DNA of 47,700 nt from Candidatus Zixiibacteriota bacterium (lineage in GTDB: Bacteria; Zixibacteria; MSB-5A5; GN15; FEB-12). Below, piece after piece: positions 17,470 through 26,900 of this stretch (position 1 is the stretch's first letter; each line of letters begins with the position of its first letter). The position numbers and the translations under genes are program-made. The notes under the pieces were generated by a model. That model had not been told where the DNA came from, searched no databases, and saw only the letters and a list, made by a program, of their open reading frames with translations. The stretch covers positions 2,689,172 through 2,736,871 of the forward strand of contig CP070777.1 of the NCBI GenBank assembly GCA_020346225.1, given 5' to 3'.

Positions 17470-18643
17470 TGAGCAAAACCTCCTTCTCAAGAATATCCAT
17501 AATCCGCCGAGCGACCACTTGATTGGCTTCTTCCGAGATGTGGCAGAAGTCGACATAGTAAGTGGTGTCCCTCTCGGACAGCACGTCGGCGATGTTAAAG
17601 AACCCGGCCTGCCGGTCAGTAGCCATAGCCGCGTAGCTGTACTTAAACAGGGCGGCTAAGCTGCTGTCACGCAGCCTGTTATCCGACCCGGACTCCTCGC
17701 TGTTGAGTTTCTTCTCGACAAAGGCGACCGGTTGAAGCAGACAAATGTACTCAAACCCATACCGTTTTGACAAATAGTCCAGAAGTTCCATTGACTCCCG
17801 ATAGCAGCGTCTAATATCGCTCGCCAGAGCCTGCAGCTGATCGTCGCGGTATCCCGCTGCCCTCTCCTGAAACGATGCCTTGTGGCCCAGGAGCGCCAGC
17901 GCCTTGCGGCCGGCTCGATAAATCATGCTGTTGCTTTTGACGAGGTCTTTGACCCCGTCGCGGGTCTGCTTCCAGCCGGATTCGATCTTGAAACGCTCTC
18001 TCAAACGAGTCAGGTTCTGAAAGCGGCCCGCCTCGCCCGATTGATAGGCGCTGTAGACATCGTTGGTGCCGTCGTAAAAAACGACGTAGTCGGGTCGGTG
18101 CCCGTCACGGAGAGCCGTCATCAGGCGAACCACTTCCTGGCCGAACACGTGCCCCGTGGTCCCGTAATTGACTACGTGGATCTGGTGGCCTCTCTCATGG
18201 AGAAGCCGGGAGAGAAGAGACGGGATGGTGTGGTCGTCGCGGGCTCCCCCTCCCCAGATGGTTGAGCCTCCGAAGACGAACAGGGTCTCCGGGGATACAC
18301 CTGCCGCGAGCGGTGGATTCCAGGTTTTCCGCAGCCCGGCGGCGCCTATGTTCACGTACTCGCCGTTAAACTCTTTGAGAGACCAGCCGTAGTAGGGCTC
18401 GTACTGGATTTCCCGCTGGTGCATCTCCGTGAAGTATTTTTTCGCCCATTCTTTGCCGTGATACGGGGAGAGCAGCATCTTGGCATCGGGTACCTTCTCG
18501 GCGTCTGCCAACGTCACATAGTTGAGTAAGTGGAGACCGGCCTCCAGCAGAACGATCACGAGCAGGATCAGAGCCGCCAGAAACCAGAGTCGTTTGCCGC
18601 CGGTCAGCTTGCCCGAAGGTCCGGGCTCAGAATTGCTTTTCAT
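17417..18643 (-). CDS. Membrane-anchored SGNH/GDSL-type hydrolase
   Basis: The 408-residue protein has one N-terminal membrane helix (~18-37), so its catalytic domain is probably periplasmic. SGNH blocks are visible: FGGST with the nucleophile Ser ~127, NYGTTGHVFGQE (Gly block), FYDGTNDV (Asn ~194) and DFCH (Asp ~365, His ~368). Such enzymes often add or remove acyl groups on polymers. I chose ATG 18643 because AAAAGGG lies 5 bases upstream; a GTG at 18649 is the alternative. It overlaps the SxtJ gene by 17 bases and the DUF5989 gene by 53 bases, which indicates a tightly coupled operon with the carbamoyltransferase. Confidence 0.85.
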   Translation of the reverse strand: MKSNSEPGPSGKLTGGKRLWFLAALILLVIVLLEAGLHLLNYVTLADAEKVPDAKMLLSPYHGKEWAKKYFTEMHQREIQYEPYYGWSLKEFNGEYVNIGAAGLRKTWNPPLAAGVSPETLFVFGGSTIWGGGARDDHTIPSLLSRLLHERGHQIHVVNYGTTGHVFGQEVVRLMTALRDGHRPDYVVFYDGTNDVYSAYQSGEAGRFQNLTRLRERFKIESGWKQTRDGVKDLVKSNSMIYRAGRKALALLGHKASFQERAAGYRDDQLQALASDIRRCYRESMELLDYLSKRYGFEYICLLQPVAFVEKKLNSEESGSDNRLRDSSLAALFKYSYAAMATDRQAGFFNIADVLSERDTTYYVDFCHISEEANQVVARRIMDILEKEVLLSGQAGNSEGVLRISETT

Positions 18644-19043
18644 AATCACCCTTTTCGATGATCACCTGTTTCTTGATTACCCAGTAGCTTGTCGCACCGG
18701 GGTCGATTCTGGTATTTAAAAAGCGCTTGCGCAGCAGTCTGGCCAACAGAGCCACGAGTGTAAAACCGACGTAGAACAGAATGGTCAGCACGATTCGGGT
18801 CACCAGCCAGCCAAGAAGTATGGCCAGTGTCATCCAGGCTTTGTGTATCGGTTTCAGGATCGACGGGGTCAGCAGTCCGGTCAGGATAAAGGCGGCTGAC
18901 ACGGCGAAGAAATAAGGATAGGCACCGGCGCCGCGCCAGAGCAGGTAAGCGCCCAGCACGGCCAGGACTGTTCCCATGAGCAGTCCGAAATTGCGCCACT
19001 CCCGCTGACCTTCTTTGATAGCTTTGATTTGTTCGCGAATCAT
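18627..19043 (-). CDS. SxtJ-family membrane protein
   Basis: The 138-residue protein has a charged N-terminus and three to four membrane helices (~18-60 and ~68-100), followed by a basic tail. It matches the SxtJ family by size, topology and neighbourhood: a NodU-type carbamoyltransferase upstream and a DUF5989 protein two genes downstream. SxtJ proteins are named after a gene in the saxitoxin cluster and have no established biochemical role. It starts 12 bases after the carbamoyltransferase stop with GAGG as ribosome site and overlaps the SGNH hydrolase gene. Confidence 0.8.
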   Translation of the reverse strand: MIREQIKAIKEGQREWRNFGLLMGTVLAVLGAYLLWRGAGAYPYFFAVSAAFILTGLLTPSILKPIHKAWMTLAILLGWLVTRIVLTILFYVGFTLVALLARLLRKRFLNTRIDPGATSYWVIKKQVIIEKGDYEKQF

Positions 19044-19054
19044 CGGAATAAACC

Positions 19055-20872
19055 TCAGTCGAGCTCGAATTCGCTACGCCAGTCGGTATCGTCCTCGAGC
19101 GGTTTCTGCTTTTCCTTGTCCAGCAAGAATCGTCCCATTATCAGATAGTCCATGTGCGTCCGCATGAAGCATCGGTAGGCGTCTTCCGGCGTACACACGA
19201 TGGGCTCGCCGCGCACGTTGAACGAGGTGTTTATGATAACCGGACAGCCGTATTTCTCGTCAAATTTCGATATCATTTCGTGATACAGGGGGTGGTGGTC
19301 TTTGCTGACTGTCTGCAGTCGCGCCGAGTAATCGACGTGGGTCACGGCGGGAACGCTGGAACGAACCACGTGGAGCTTGTCAAGCCCGAACAGGTTCTGT
19401 TCCTGCTCGGTCATCTCGCGGCGCACTTCCTTTTTGACCGGCGCGACCAGGAGCATGTAAGGGCTGGGGCGATCAATATCGAAATAGTCACCGCAGCGCT
19501 CCTCGGTGGTCGATGGTGCGAACGGTCGGAAGCTCTCTCTGAATTTTATCTTGAGATTCATGGTTTCCTGCATCCGGGGCGACCGGGCATCACCTATAAT
19601 GGAACGGCTGCCCAGCGCCCGGGGGCCGAATTCCATGCGACCCTGAAACCAGCCGACAACTTTCTCCTGGGCGATGAGATCGGCGGTGGTTTCGGCCACC
19701 TGCCCGTTCCCGAGCACGGTATAGGGGATACTGTTCTCGTCGAGATACTTCCTGATAGCATCCTCGGAAAAGCACGGCCCCAAATAGGACCCGCCCTGAA
19801 AATCCCGGGTCAGGGGAGCGGTTCTCGTATTTTCCAGGTACTGGTACCAGGCAAACAGCGCCGCGCCGAGGGCTCCCCCGGCGTCTCCGGCCGCCGGCTG
19901 AATCCAGATGTCCTCGAACGGCCCTTCGCGGAGAACCCGGCCGTTGCCAACGCAGTTCAACGCCACGCCGCCCGCCAGGCAGAGATGCTTCTGGCCGGTC
20001 TCCTTCCGGACGTGGCGGGCCATACGCATCATGACCTCCTCGGTCACGTCCTGGACCGACCGGGCCAGGTCCATCTCCCGCTGTGTCAGGCGCGATTCCG
20101 GCTTGCGCGGAGGGCCGCCGAAGAGCTTGTCGAACTTCCGGTTGGTCATGGTCAAACCGGCGCAGTAATTGAAGTACTTCATGTTCATCCGGAAGGAACC
20201 GTCTTCCTTGAGGTCCATAAGTTCGTTGAGAATGAGGTCCTTGTACTTCGGCTGACCGTAGGGCGCCAGCCCCATGACCTTGTATTCGCCCGAGTTTACC
20301 TTGAATCCGGTGTAATAGGTGAAAGCGGAGTATAGAAGACCCAGCGAATCCGGAAAGTGAATTTCCGCCAGAAGCTTCACCTTGTTGTCTTTGCCGACCC
20401 CGTAACTGGCCGTGGCCCACTCGCCGACACCGTCAATGGTCAAAAAAGCGGCTTCCTGGTAAGGCGATGGGAAGAATGCCGATGCCGCGTGCGATTCGTG
20501 GTGCTCCGGGAAAACTATTGTGCCTTCATGCCCCAGTTCTCTCCTTATAAGATCCTTCATCCAGATCTTCTCCTTGATCCAGAGCGGAATCGCCTTCATA
20601 AAGGATTGTATACCCACCGGAGCATAGGTAAGATAGGTCTCCAGTATCCGTTCGAACTTGAGGAAGGGTTTGTCGTAAAACGCGACAATATCGAGATCAC
20701 TGCCGCTCAGACCGGTGTCTGCCAGGCAGAACTCGATGGCCTTTCGAGGGAAGCTGAAATCGTGTTTCTTGCGCGTGAAGCGTTCTTCCTGCGCCGCCGA
20801 TACTATTTTGCCATCCTGCACCAGACAGGCGGCGCTGTCATGGTAAAAAGCGGATATCCCTAAAATGTTCAC
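19055..20872 (-). CDS. NodU/CmcH-family O-carbamoyltransferase
   Basis: The 605-residue protein transfers a carbamoyl group from carbamoyl phosphate, via carbamoyl-AMP, to a hydroxyl group of an acceptor. The N-terminal Kae1-like ASKHA domain shows GISAFYHDSAA (~5-15), the metal-binding HHESHAA (~124-130), TIDGVGEW and LAGGVALNC. The C-terminal YrdC-like domain shows GRMEFGPRALGSRSI and SFRPFAPS. The start is GTG 20872 with GGGGGC upstream. It is first in the operon with SxtJ, SGNH hydrolase and DUF5989 genes. Located in a polysaccharide region, it may carbamoylate a sugar or lipid-linked precursor; the acceptor cannot be read from the sequence. Confidence 0.92.
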   Translation of the reverse strand: MNILGISAFYHDSAACLVQDGKIVSAAQEERFTRKKHDFSFPRKAIEFCLADTGLSGSDLDIVAFYDKPFLKFERILETYLTYAPVGIQSFMKAIPLWIKEKIWMKDLIRRELGHEGTIVFPEHHESHAASAFFPSPYQEAAFLTIDGVGEWATASYGVGKDNKVKLLAEIHFPDSLGLLYSAFTYYTGFKVNSGEYKVMGLAPYGQPKYKDLILNELMDLKEDGSFRMNMKYFNYCAGLTMTNRKFDKLFGGPPRKPESRLTQREMDLARSVQDVTEEVMMRMARHVRKETGQKHLCLAGGVALNCVGNGRVLREGPFEDIWIQPAAGDAGGALGAALFAWYQYLENTRTAPLTRDFQGGSYLGPCFSEDAIRKYLDENSIPYTVLGNGQVAETTADLIAQEKVVGWFQGRMEFGPRALGSRSIIGDARSPRMQETMNLKIKFRESFRPFAPSTTEERCGDYFDIDRPSPYMLLVAPVKKEVRREMTEQEQNLFGLDKLHVVRSSVPAVTHVDYSARLQTVSKDHHPLYHEMISKFDEKYGCPVIINTSFNVRGEPIVCTPEDAYRCFMRTHMDYLIMGRFLLDKEKQKPLEDDTDWRSEFELD

Positions 20873-21321
20873 TTAGATAGCCCCCACTGTGTCTTCTCAA
20901 ATCGTTACCCGGGTCAGCCCCGAAGGTACGACACTTCCATGCTAGATTAACCGCGACTCGATCAAAATTGTTCAAAAAAGCTGAATAGAATCCACTCTTC
21001 TAGCGATTTGTGTCGTATGTTTCAATGACGGCGGCGAAAAAGCGCCACGGTTTTGAGCGACCGGGCTGGTATCATAAGCTACAGCTATATAATTAGTTAA
21101 CGGGCGCCGGCGGGGCGGGCCGGCCGGGCACAGCTAAAAAGGCCGGCTTTTCGAGGTCGGCGGCCGACGTAAATTATCGTCGTCGCCATTCACCGGCCCG
21201 TTGGTTCGAATCACGACGAGGCAGACCGAGCCTTACCGATGTGGGCAGCAACTTCGCAGGGGGCTCGATTAAGAAGAACTACTTCCGGACCACCACCTGA
21301 GTTTTCGTGCGGCAGGGCAGG
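20873..21321. other. Non-coding divergent intergenic region
   Basis: This gap separates the minus-strand carbamoyltransferase operon from the plus-strand GT39-like gene and should hold both promoters. I found no pair of boxes good enough to call, no tRNA and no perfect long repeat. A very GC-rich tract with repeated GCCGG/CCGGC units lies at about 21100-21180. Confidence 0.4.
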
Positions 21322-22881
21322 ATGCATTACGGGATACAGAAACTTCGCGGATTAATCTCCACCCGGTGGCCATTGCTGGGTCTGGTACTGGTCTATGTGG
21401 TCGTGGGGGCGATGCTCGTGTTTATGAATACCGCTGTGGCCGGATGGGCCGACCCCATCGAATACATGCAGGGAGCGCAAGACCTGGCCAACTATGAATC
21501 GGCTTTTCATCCACCTTTGTACTCCGCCGTCATGGCGCTGGTTAATCTACCTGTCGGTGATCTGTTTCTGGCCGGCAAGCTGGTTTCTTATCTGGCCGGG
21601 ATAGCCATAATTCTGCTGACCTGGGGTCTGGGCCGGTTGTGTTTTGGCGGCGAAAAAATCGCCCTGCTGGCGACGGCCCTGGTAGTGTTGTCTCCGACGA
21701 TGCTTCGTCACACTTATTCCGTGAGCGCCGATATGCTGGGGACTGCCCTTTTTCTGGCCGTCGTCTACATGCTGGCCAGATCCAGTCGCGGTTCGTATCG
21801 AGATATGGTGCTGGCCGGAATCCTCACCGGCCTGGCCTGCCTGACCCGAGCCGTCTTCTGTTCCGTTCTTCCAGCCGCCGTGATCTTTCTTGTGATGATC
21901 GTGCCCGGCAAGATCAAACAACGAATCACGTTTACTCTGGTTTTTGCAGTTGCCTTCCTGGTGGTCGTATCGCCGTGGGCAATCCATAACATTCTCCGCC
22001 ACGGCGACCTGCACAATCTCAATTATGTCAACATAGCTTTCGCCGCTCTGGACACGAGCGGATCGTGGCTTTGGTTTGACACTTATCCCGATAGATACCC
22101 GTCGCTGTTGTCTCTGTTGACACAGCATCCGCTGTTGATACTCCGACACGTGGCGAAAAACGCGCTTCATTTTCCGGCCGAGATAGTCGTGCGCTATGGA
22201 CTCCTGGCCGGTGTTGTTTCCATACTGGGCCTCCTGTGGGCGCTGCGCCGACCCTCGCCGCAGAGGATGGCGCTGGTGCTGAACGGCGCGGCCCTGCTGT
22301 TACTGCTGCTCTTGGCGTGGCTCAGACAGCGGTTCTTCGTGCCGCTGTTGCCCATCATTTTCCTTTTTGCCGCTTACTATATGCTCAGCGGGCTGGCGAC
22401 GACGGCCGCCTCTTACTGGCCGAGGCACGGTCAGGGGTGGCCGCTGCTTCGGAAAATACCGCTGAAAGGGCCGGTAGTCTTCTTATCTCTGGCCGTGGCT
22501 CTGACAGTGTCGGTGATTCAGGTTCCGGGCGATCTGGCCTGGGCGAATATCGACGATGAAAAGAAGGCCGCGGCGTACCTCGCGGCCAGCACGCCGGCCG
22601 ACACGCGCATTCTCACTTCGTCGCGAAATCTCGCCTGGTATGCCGACCGGCCCTTTGTGTCGGCCGCCGTTATGCGCGAGGTGTCAGCCGAGCATCTGGA
22701 GGAGGCGGTCGCCGCCACGGGTGCTCAGGTGCTCGTCTATTCCGAACGTCACAGCACCTTCCTGCAGCCCCAGCTCAGGTTCCTGCTGAACCCCGGCGAC
22801 AGTCTCGTCCCGCCCGGTTTTCGACTTCTTTACCACGATGATGGCGAGTGGCCCGTCGTGGCCTACCTGGTAGGGGAGTGA
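21322..22881 (+). CDS. GT39/ArnT-like multi-spanning membrane glycosyltransferase
   Basis: With ATG 21322 the protein has 519 residues; a GTG at 21307 is an in-frame alternative with no better ribosome site. About eleven to twelve membrane helices are predicted by eye. The first external loop carries the Asp-Glu pair typical of GT-C enzymes (WADPIEYMQGAQDL), followed by SAFHPPLYSAVMAL, as in dolichyl-phosphate-mannose/ArnT-like transferases that use polyprenyl-phosphate sugars. A C-terminal soluble part (~430-519) follows. It probably moves a sugar from a lipid carrier to a lipid, protein or glycan at the outer face of the inner membrane. The VanZ-domain gene begins 86 bases downstream on the same strand. 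Confidence 0.82.
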   Translation: MHYGIQKLRGLISTRWPLLGLVLVYVVVGAMLVFMNTAVAGWADPIEYMQGAQDLANYESAFHPPLYSAVMALVNLPVGDLFLAGKLVSYLAGIAIILLTWGLGRLCFGGEKIALLATALVVLSPTMLRHTYSVSADMLGTALFLAVVYMLARSSRGSYRDMVLAGILTGLACLTRAVFCSVLPAAVIFLVMIVPGKIKQRITFTLVFAVAFLVVVSPWAIHNILRHGDLHNLNYVNIAFAALDTSGSWLWFDTYPDRYPSLLSLLTQHPLLILRHVAKNALHFPAEIVVRYGLLAGVVSILGLLWALRRPSPQRMALVLNGAALLLLLLLAWLRQRFFVPLLPIIFLFAAYYMLSGLATTAASYWPRHGQGWPLLRKIPLKGPVVFLSLAVALTVSVIQVPGDLAWANIDDEKKAAAYLAASTPADTRILTSSRNLAWYADRPFVSAAVMREVSAEHLEEAVAATGAQVLVYSERHSTFLQPQLRFLLNPGDSLVPPGFRLLYHDDGEWPVVAYLVGE

Positions 22882-22967
22882 CCGTCTCCCGAGCCTTCGC
22901 TTAATTCGGTTGCGTATCCCTGTCCGGCTGTTTAGTATAGCCGAGTGCGGCAGGTGATCGAGCGGAT

Positions 22968-23936
22968 ATGTATACTCGTATTCTCACCGTAATATTGATT
23001 CTGGTAGTGGCAGCTACTATCGTCGGGTCCCGGTTTCTTGACCTGCCGAATAACGGCCGCCTGTGGGGTGAAGTTCAAAATTTTGCCCATATGCCGTATT
23101 TCGGGCTTCTCTCTCTGGCTTTTCTGGCCCTGTCGAGACGGCTGCTTAGCTCCCGTGTTAATAGCGTCTACACCCATTACATTATCGCTTTCTTTGTAGC
23201 CGCCTCGATCGGTCTGGTCGATGAGATAGTCCAGATTGCGAGTCCCCGCGACGCCGACATAACCGATTGGCTGCGCGATATAGGCGGATCGCTCAGCTTT
23301 CTGGGTTTGCACCTATCGCTGGATAGACGGACGGAGTCGGCGCGCTCTTCATGGCCCCCCCGGGCCAGAGAACTGATAATCTCCGGATCGGCACTTATCA
23401 TAATTGTCGTCAGTGTGCCGGTGGGGCTGTGGTCGTGGGCTTTCATCCAGCGCAACAGCACCTTTCCCGAGATTTGTGGATTCGAATCGTACTGGGAAAA
23501 CCGGTTTGTCACGGCCAAGCATGCCGGCCTGAGTATCACCCCGGTTCCCCCGACATGGAAAGAAGCCCGGGGAGAGCACGTAGGTCGGGTGACATTTTAC
23601 CCGGCGGACTTTCCCGGCTTCGCTATTGAGGAACCGTACCCCGACTGGTCGGGCTACCGGTTCTTCTCGTTCCGCGTGTTCTCGGAACTGGACAAACCGA
23701 GGACTTTAACCGTAAGAGTCGAGGATTTTGAGCACACCGGTGATATCACTGACAGGTTCACCGGTGTCTATACGGTCCTTCCGGGTGATAACGAGGTAAA
23801 CATCCCGATCGCGGAGATACGGGTGGCGCCGGCCGCGAGAGATCTGGATATCTCCGCGGTGCGGGCGATAAATTTCTATTTGAAGTCTCCGAAGGACAGT
23901 ATCGCCCTGTATTTCGACAACATCGCTGTCAGGTGA
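22968..23936 (+). CDS. VanZ-family membrane protein fused to a C-terminal carbohydrate-binding-like domain
   Basis: The 322-residue protein has an N-terminal VanZ-like domain (~1-115) with membrane helices and the family signature of a His (FAHMPYFGLLSLAF) and DEIVQ (~85-89). A further membrane helix (~135-155) leads to an outer beta-rich domain (~170-322). That domain resembles a galactose-binding/CIA30-like jelly roll (GRVTFYPADFPGFAIEEPYPDWSGYRFFSFRVF ... AINFYLKSPKDSIALYFDNIAVR). VanZ-type proteins recur in exopolysaccharide clusters. It could position a glycan at the membrane. The gene ends 6 bases from the convergent beta-helix gene. Confidence 0.8.
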   Translation: MYTRILTVILILVVAATIVGSRFLDLPNNGRLWGEVQNFAHMPYFGLLSLAFLALSRRLLSSRVNSVYTHYIIAFFVAASIGLVDEIVQIASPRDADITDWLRDIGGSLSFLGLHLSLDRRTESARSSWPPRARELIISGSALIIIVVSVPVGLWSWAFIQRNSTFPEICGFESYWENRFVTAKHAGLSITPVPPTWKEARGEHVGRVTFYPADFPGFAIEEPYPDWSGYRFFSFRVFSELDKPRTLTVRVEDFEHTGDITDRFTGVYTVLPGDNEVNIPIAEIRVAPAARDLDISAVRAINFYLKSPKDSIALYFDNIAVR

Positions 23937-23942
23937 AATTGA

Positions 23943-26900
23943 TCACGGTTTGACGACAATCTTGCCCCTTTGACCGGTTCCGCGCACCGACCAGGCATAT
24001 ATCCCGATAGATACGGTGTTGCCCGATTCGTTTTGCCCGTACCAGTGATAGTTCCCCGATATGCCGGTTTCGAGGAGAACCGTTTCCCCCGAGACGGTCA
24101 TGATAAGCAAATCCACCGGGTCCTCCGGCAATGTGAACGTGACATACTCGCCCTGCGTGAAATAGACCGGATTGGGGTAGGCTATTATTGTCGGTCCGTC
24201 CGTTCCGCCCGTTCCCGCACTGAACACAGTGAACTCGGACCAGTCCATCCAGAAGGAATAGTCAAGACCGTCAAAGCTCCGAACGCGCCAGATATAACTG
24301 AGTCCCAACTCTGGATCCACGGGCGCGCCCCAGCTGGTGACCGAATCTCCTTCCTCTACGTTGGTTCGTGACGCCAGCAGATTGTCACCGAAGACGTCAT
24401 ACAACTCAAAATCGTACGTCATCACCCCGCTGGAATCGTCGTCGGTCCCGTTGCGCACAACCAGGTCGAGAGTGGTATTCGAAGTAAAGACGGTGTCCCG
24501 GTCGGGCGGGAAGCTGACACGGGGCGGGTCGGGGCAGACGTTCGACAGGCGGAATTTCTTGGTCATTGACCAGGCGCTGGAATCGGCCCCGGTAGCTACC
24601 GCCTTGCCGTTCCAGTAATACAGCGACTGCTCGTCGAGTGACGAAAAGGTCACCGAAACCCGGCCGGTGGTTAAGTCGCTGCTGTTTAGAAAGGTGGAAT
24701 CGCCTGAACTGGAGTCAACCAGCACGAACCGGTAGGTATCGACGTCAAAATACGACACTACCGTGGAGCAGGTCAACGTCGCCGACTGCCCGGCTTCGTC
24801 GACCGAGGTGAAGAGCCAGGGCGGAGGCCGGATACCACCGGCGAAGGATTGAGGGATGTTGGACAACCCCGGGTCATTGGCCGCCTCATCAAAGGCCTTT
24901 ACGGCCACGTTGTATATTCGGCCGGGCAGAAGACCCGACACGACGAACTCCTCGGGGTTGCCCGCTGGCAGGGGGTCGTGCAGTATCGCGATCGGTGACC
25001 AGTCGCCCGGAAGTATTTCGCCTTCGGAACACATTATCTCGTAGCGGTCGGCGACTCCCTGGAAGCCGTCGTCGCCGGGGGCCGTCCAGGTGAGCTGAAT
25101 CTCACCGTGCTGCTCTCCCGGTGCCGCGCCGAGGTCATCTATGCCGCCGGGGGGAATGGTGTCAATCTCGGTCGGCGTGCTCCCGATCTCCTCTAGCTCG
25201 GTGAGCCAGATTACGGTGGGGTAGTCGGACGGACCCATGTTGGTCGGCTGGTATATCCTCAACCGCGAGGTGGTCACGCTCGGAAAAGACGTGACCGTAA
25301 CACTGTCGGCGCCGGCGTTGTTGACAACGGTGACATCCACCCAGTCGGTGCCGTTCCAGCGCTGAATGTGATACTGCTGCGATGTCATCCAGTCGTTGCG
25401 GTTGCTGCTCCATGCCCAGAGCACCCGCACCTGCTGAACCACCTTGCTGCCGCCGAAGTCCACTTCGATCCAGTGGGGCTGAGTGGCGCTCTCGTAGGAG
25501 GCCCAGGTGGTGGCGGTACCGCCGAAGGGGTCAACGACACCGTCGGTTATGGTGCTCACTGAGTAGCCGCTGTAGGTGCCATCGACCGATGGTGTGATGC
25601 CGAGGGCGAGGTTCGATGTCCCGCTTCCTTCACCGGCGGTGGTGAATGACCACACTTGACTCCAGGCCCCCCAGCCGCAGGTATCGGCCGCCCGCACTCT
25701 CCAATAGTAGGTGGTGCCCTCGGCGAGACCGGTCACACTGTATGTCAGACCGGCCGTCTGCTGGTTGACTTCCTGGTTCGCGAAGTACGGTATGTCATCG
25801 ACCTGCACCTGGTAGTTGTCGGCGCCGCTGGAGCTGTTCCAGGCGAGCAGTATCGGTTCTTCGAGACCGGAGCTCCCGTTAGAGGGTCCGGCCAGCGACG
25901 GCGGCGGGGGAGGCGGACAGGAAGGGCCCGCCACCAGCGACGCCCCATAGTAAAGCCACGTTCGCCCGTCGTAATAAGCCGTCATCTCCACCGAGTCGGG
26001 GCTGCGCGTGTAGTCGCCATTGTTGTAGTCGGCAAACCCGATATTCGACACGCTCGGCCAGAAAGCCGAGTTACGGTCGTGTCCAAGGGTATTCATCCAG
26101 TATGATTGCGTGACGTAATTGGCGTATCCGTATTCCGCCTGAGCGCTGCCGGCCACATAGATGTTGGAATCGACATCGAGGTCCGAGGCATCCAGACACT
26201 CCCCTATAACCTGGAAAGGCGTGCTGGTGCGGTATTCGACATTGTACTTGTAGACGGTGCCGGTCGTGTTGTACCCGTCGATACAGTTCCGGTCACCTCC
26301 GAGACCGGCGCAGTTTATGAAGGTGTTGTTGATGATGACCGTTCCGTTATTCGGCCGGCTGGTGTGATTTCCGATGCGCACGCCCCTGGTCAGGCCGCCG
26401 GCAAACACGTTGTTGTAAACGGAGTCGTTATTCTGGTTGCGGTACAGCCAGACGCCGCCGCCGTAGTCGGCGCTGGTCGGTGTGAAGATCGAGTTCTTCA
26501 CGATATTCCGGTAGTTCAGGCCGTCGTTGTCATTCTTCCACCACAGGCAGGCGCCGTCGAAATGTCCGTAAAAGACGCACGAATCGACTGTCATATCGTT
26601 CTGGCTGTAGGTGTCGATGCCGCAGCCGTGCCCGCCGCCGGGCCCGTAGGCCGTACTCAACGAGCAGGCCAGCAGCCGGTTGTAGGATCCTTCGCTGCCC
26701 ACCATTGTCCCTGAGTGCCACAGGGATGGGTTGTTGTACTCGGAGGAAGTACAGCCGACCAGTTTGCAGTGATCGACAAAAAACGAGTCAACCGTCACGC
26801 CATAGATACTTATCACGCGCGGTCGTCCGTAAGCCAGCTCCAGACCCCATAGGGTGACATAGCTGAGGCGAGAATTGTTGTCATAATGGCACTGGATAAC

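Noticed and set aside
19154-20335. A 393-codon plus-strand frame opposite the carbamoyltransferase
   Set aside because: Antisense shadow; the His- and Arg-rich product has no recognisable motif.
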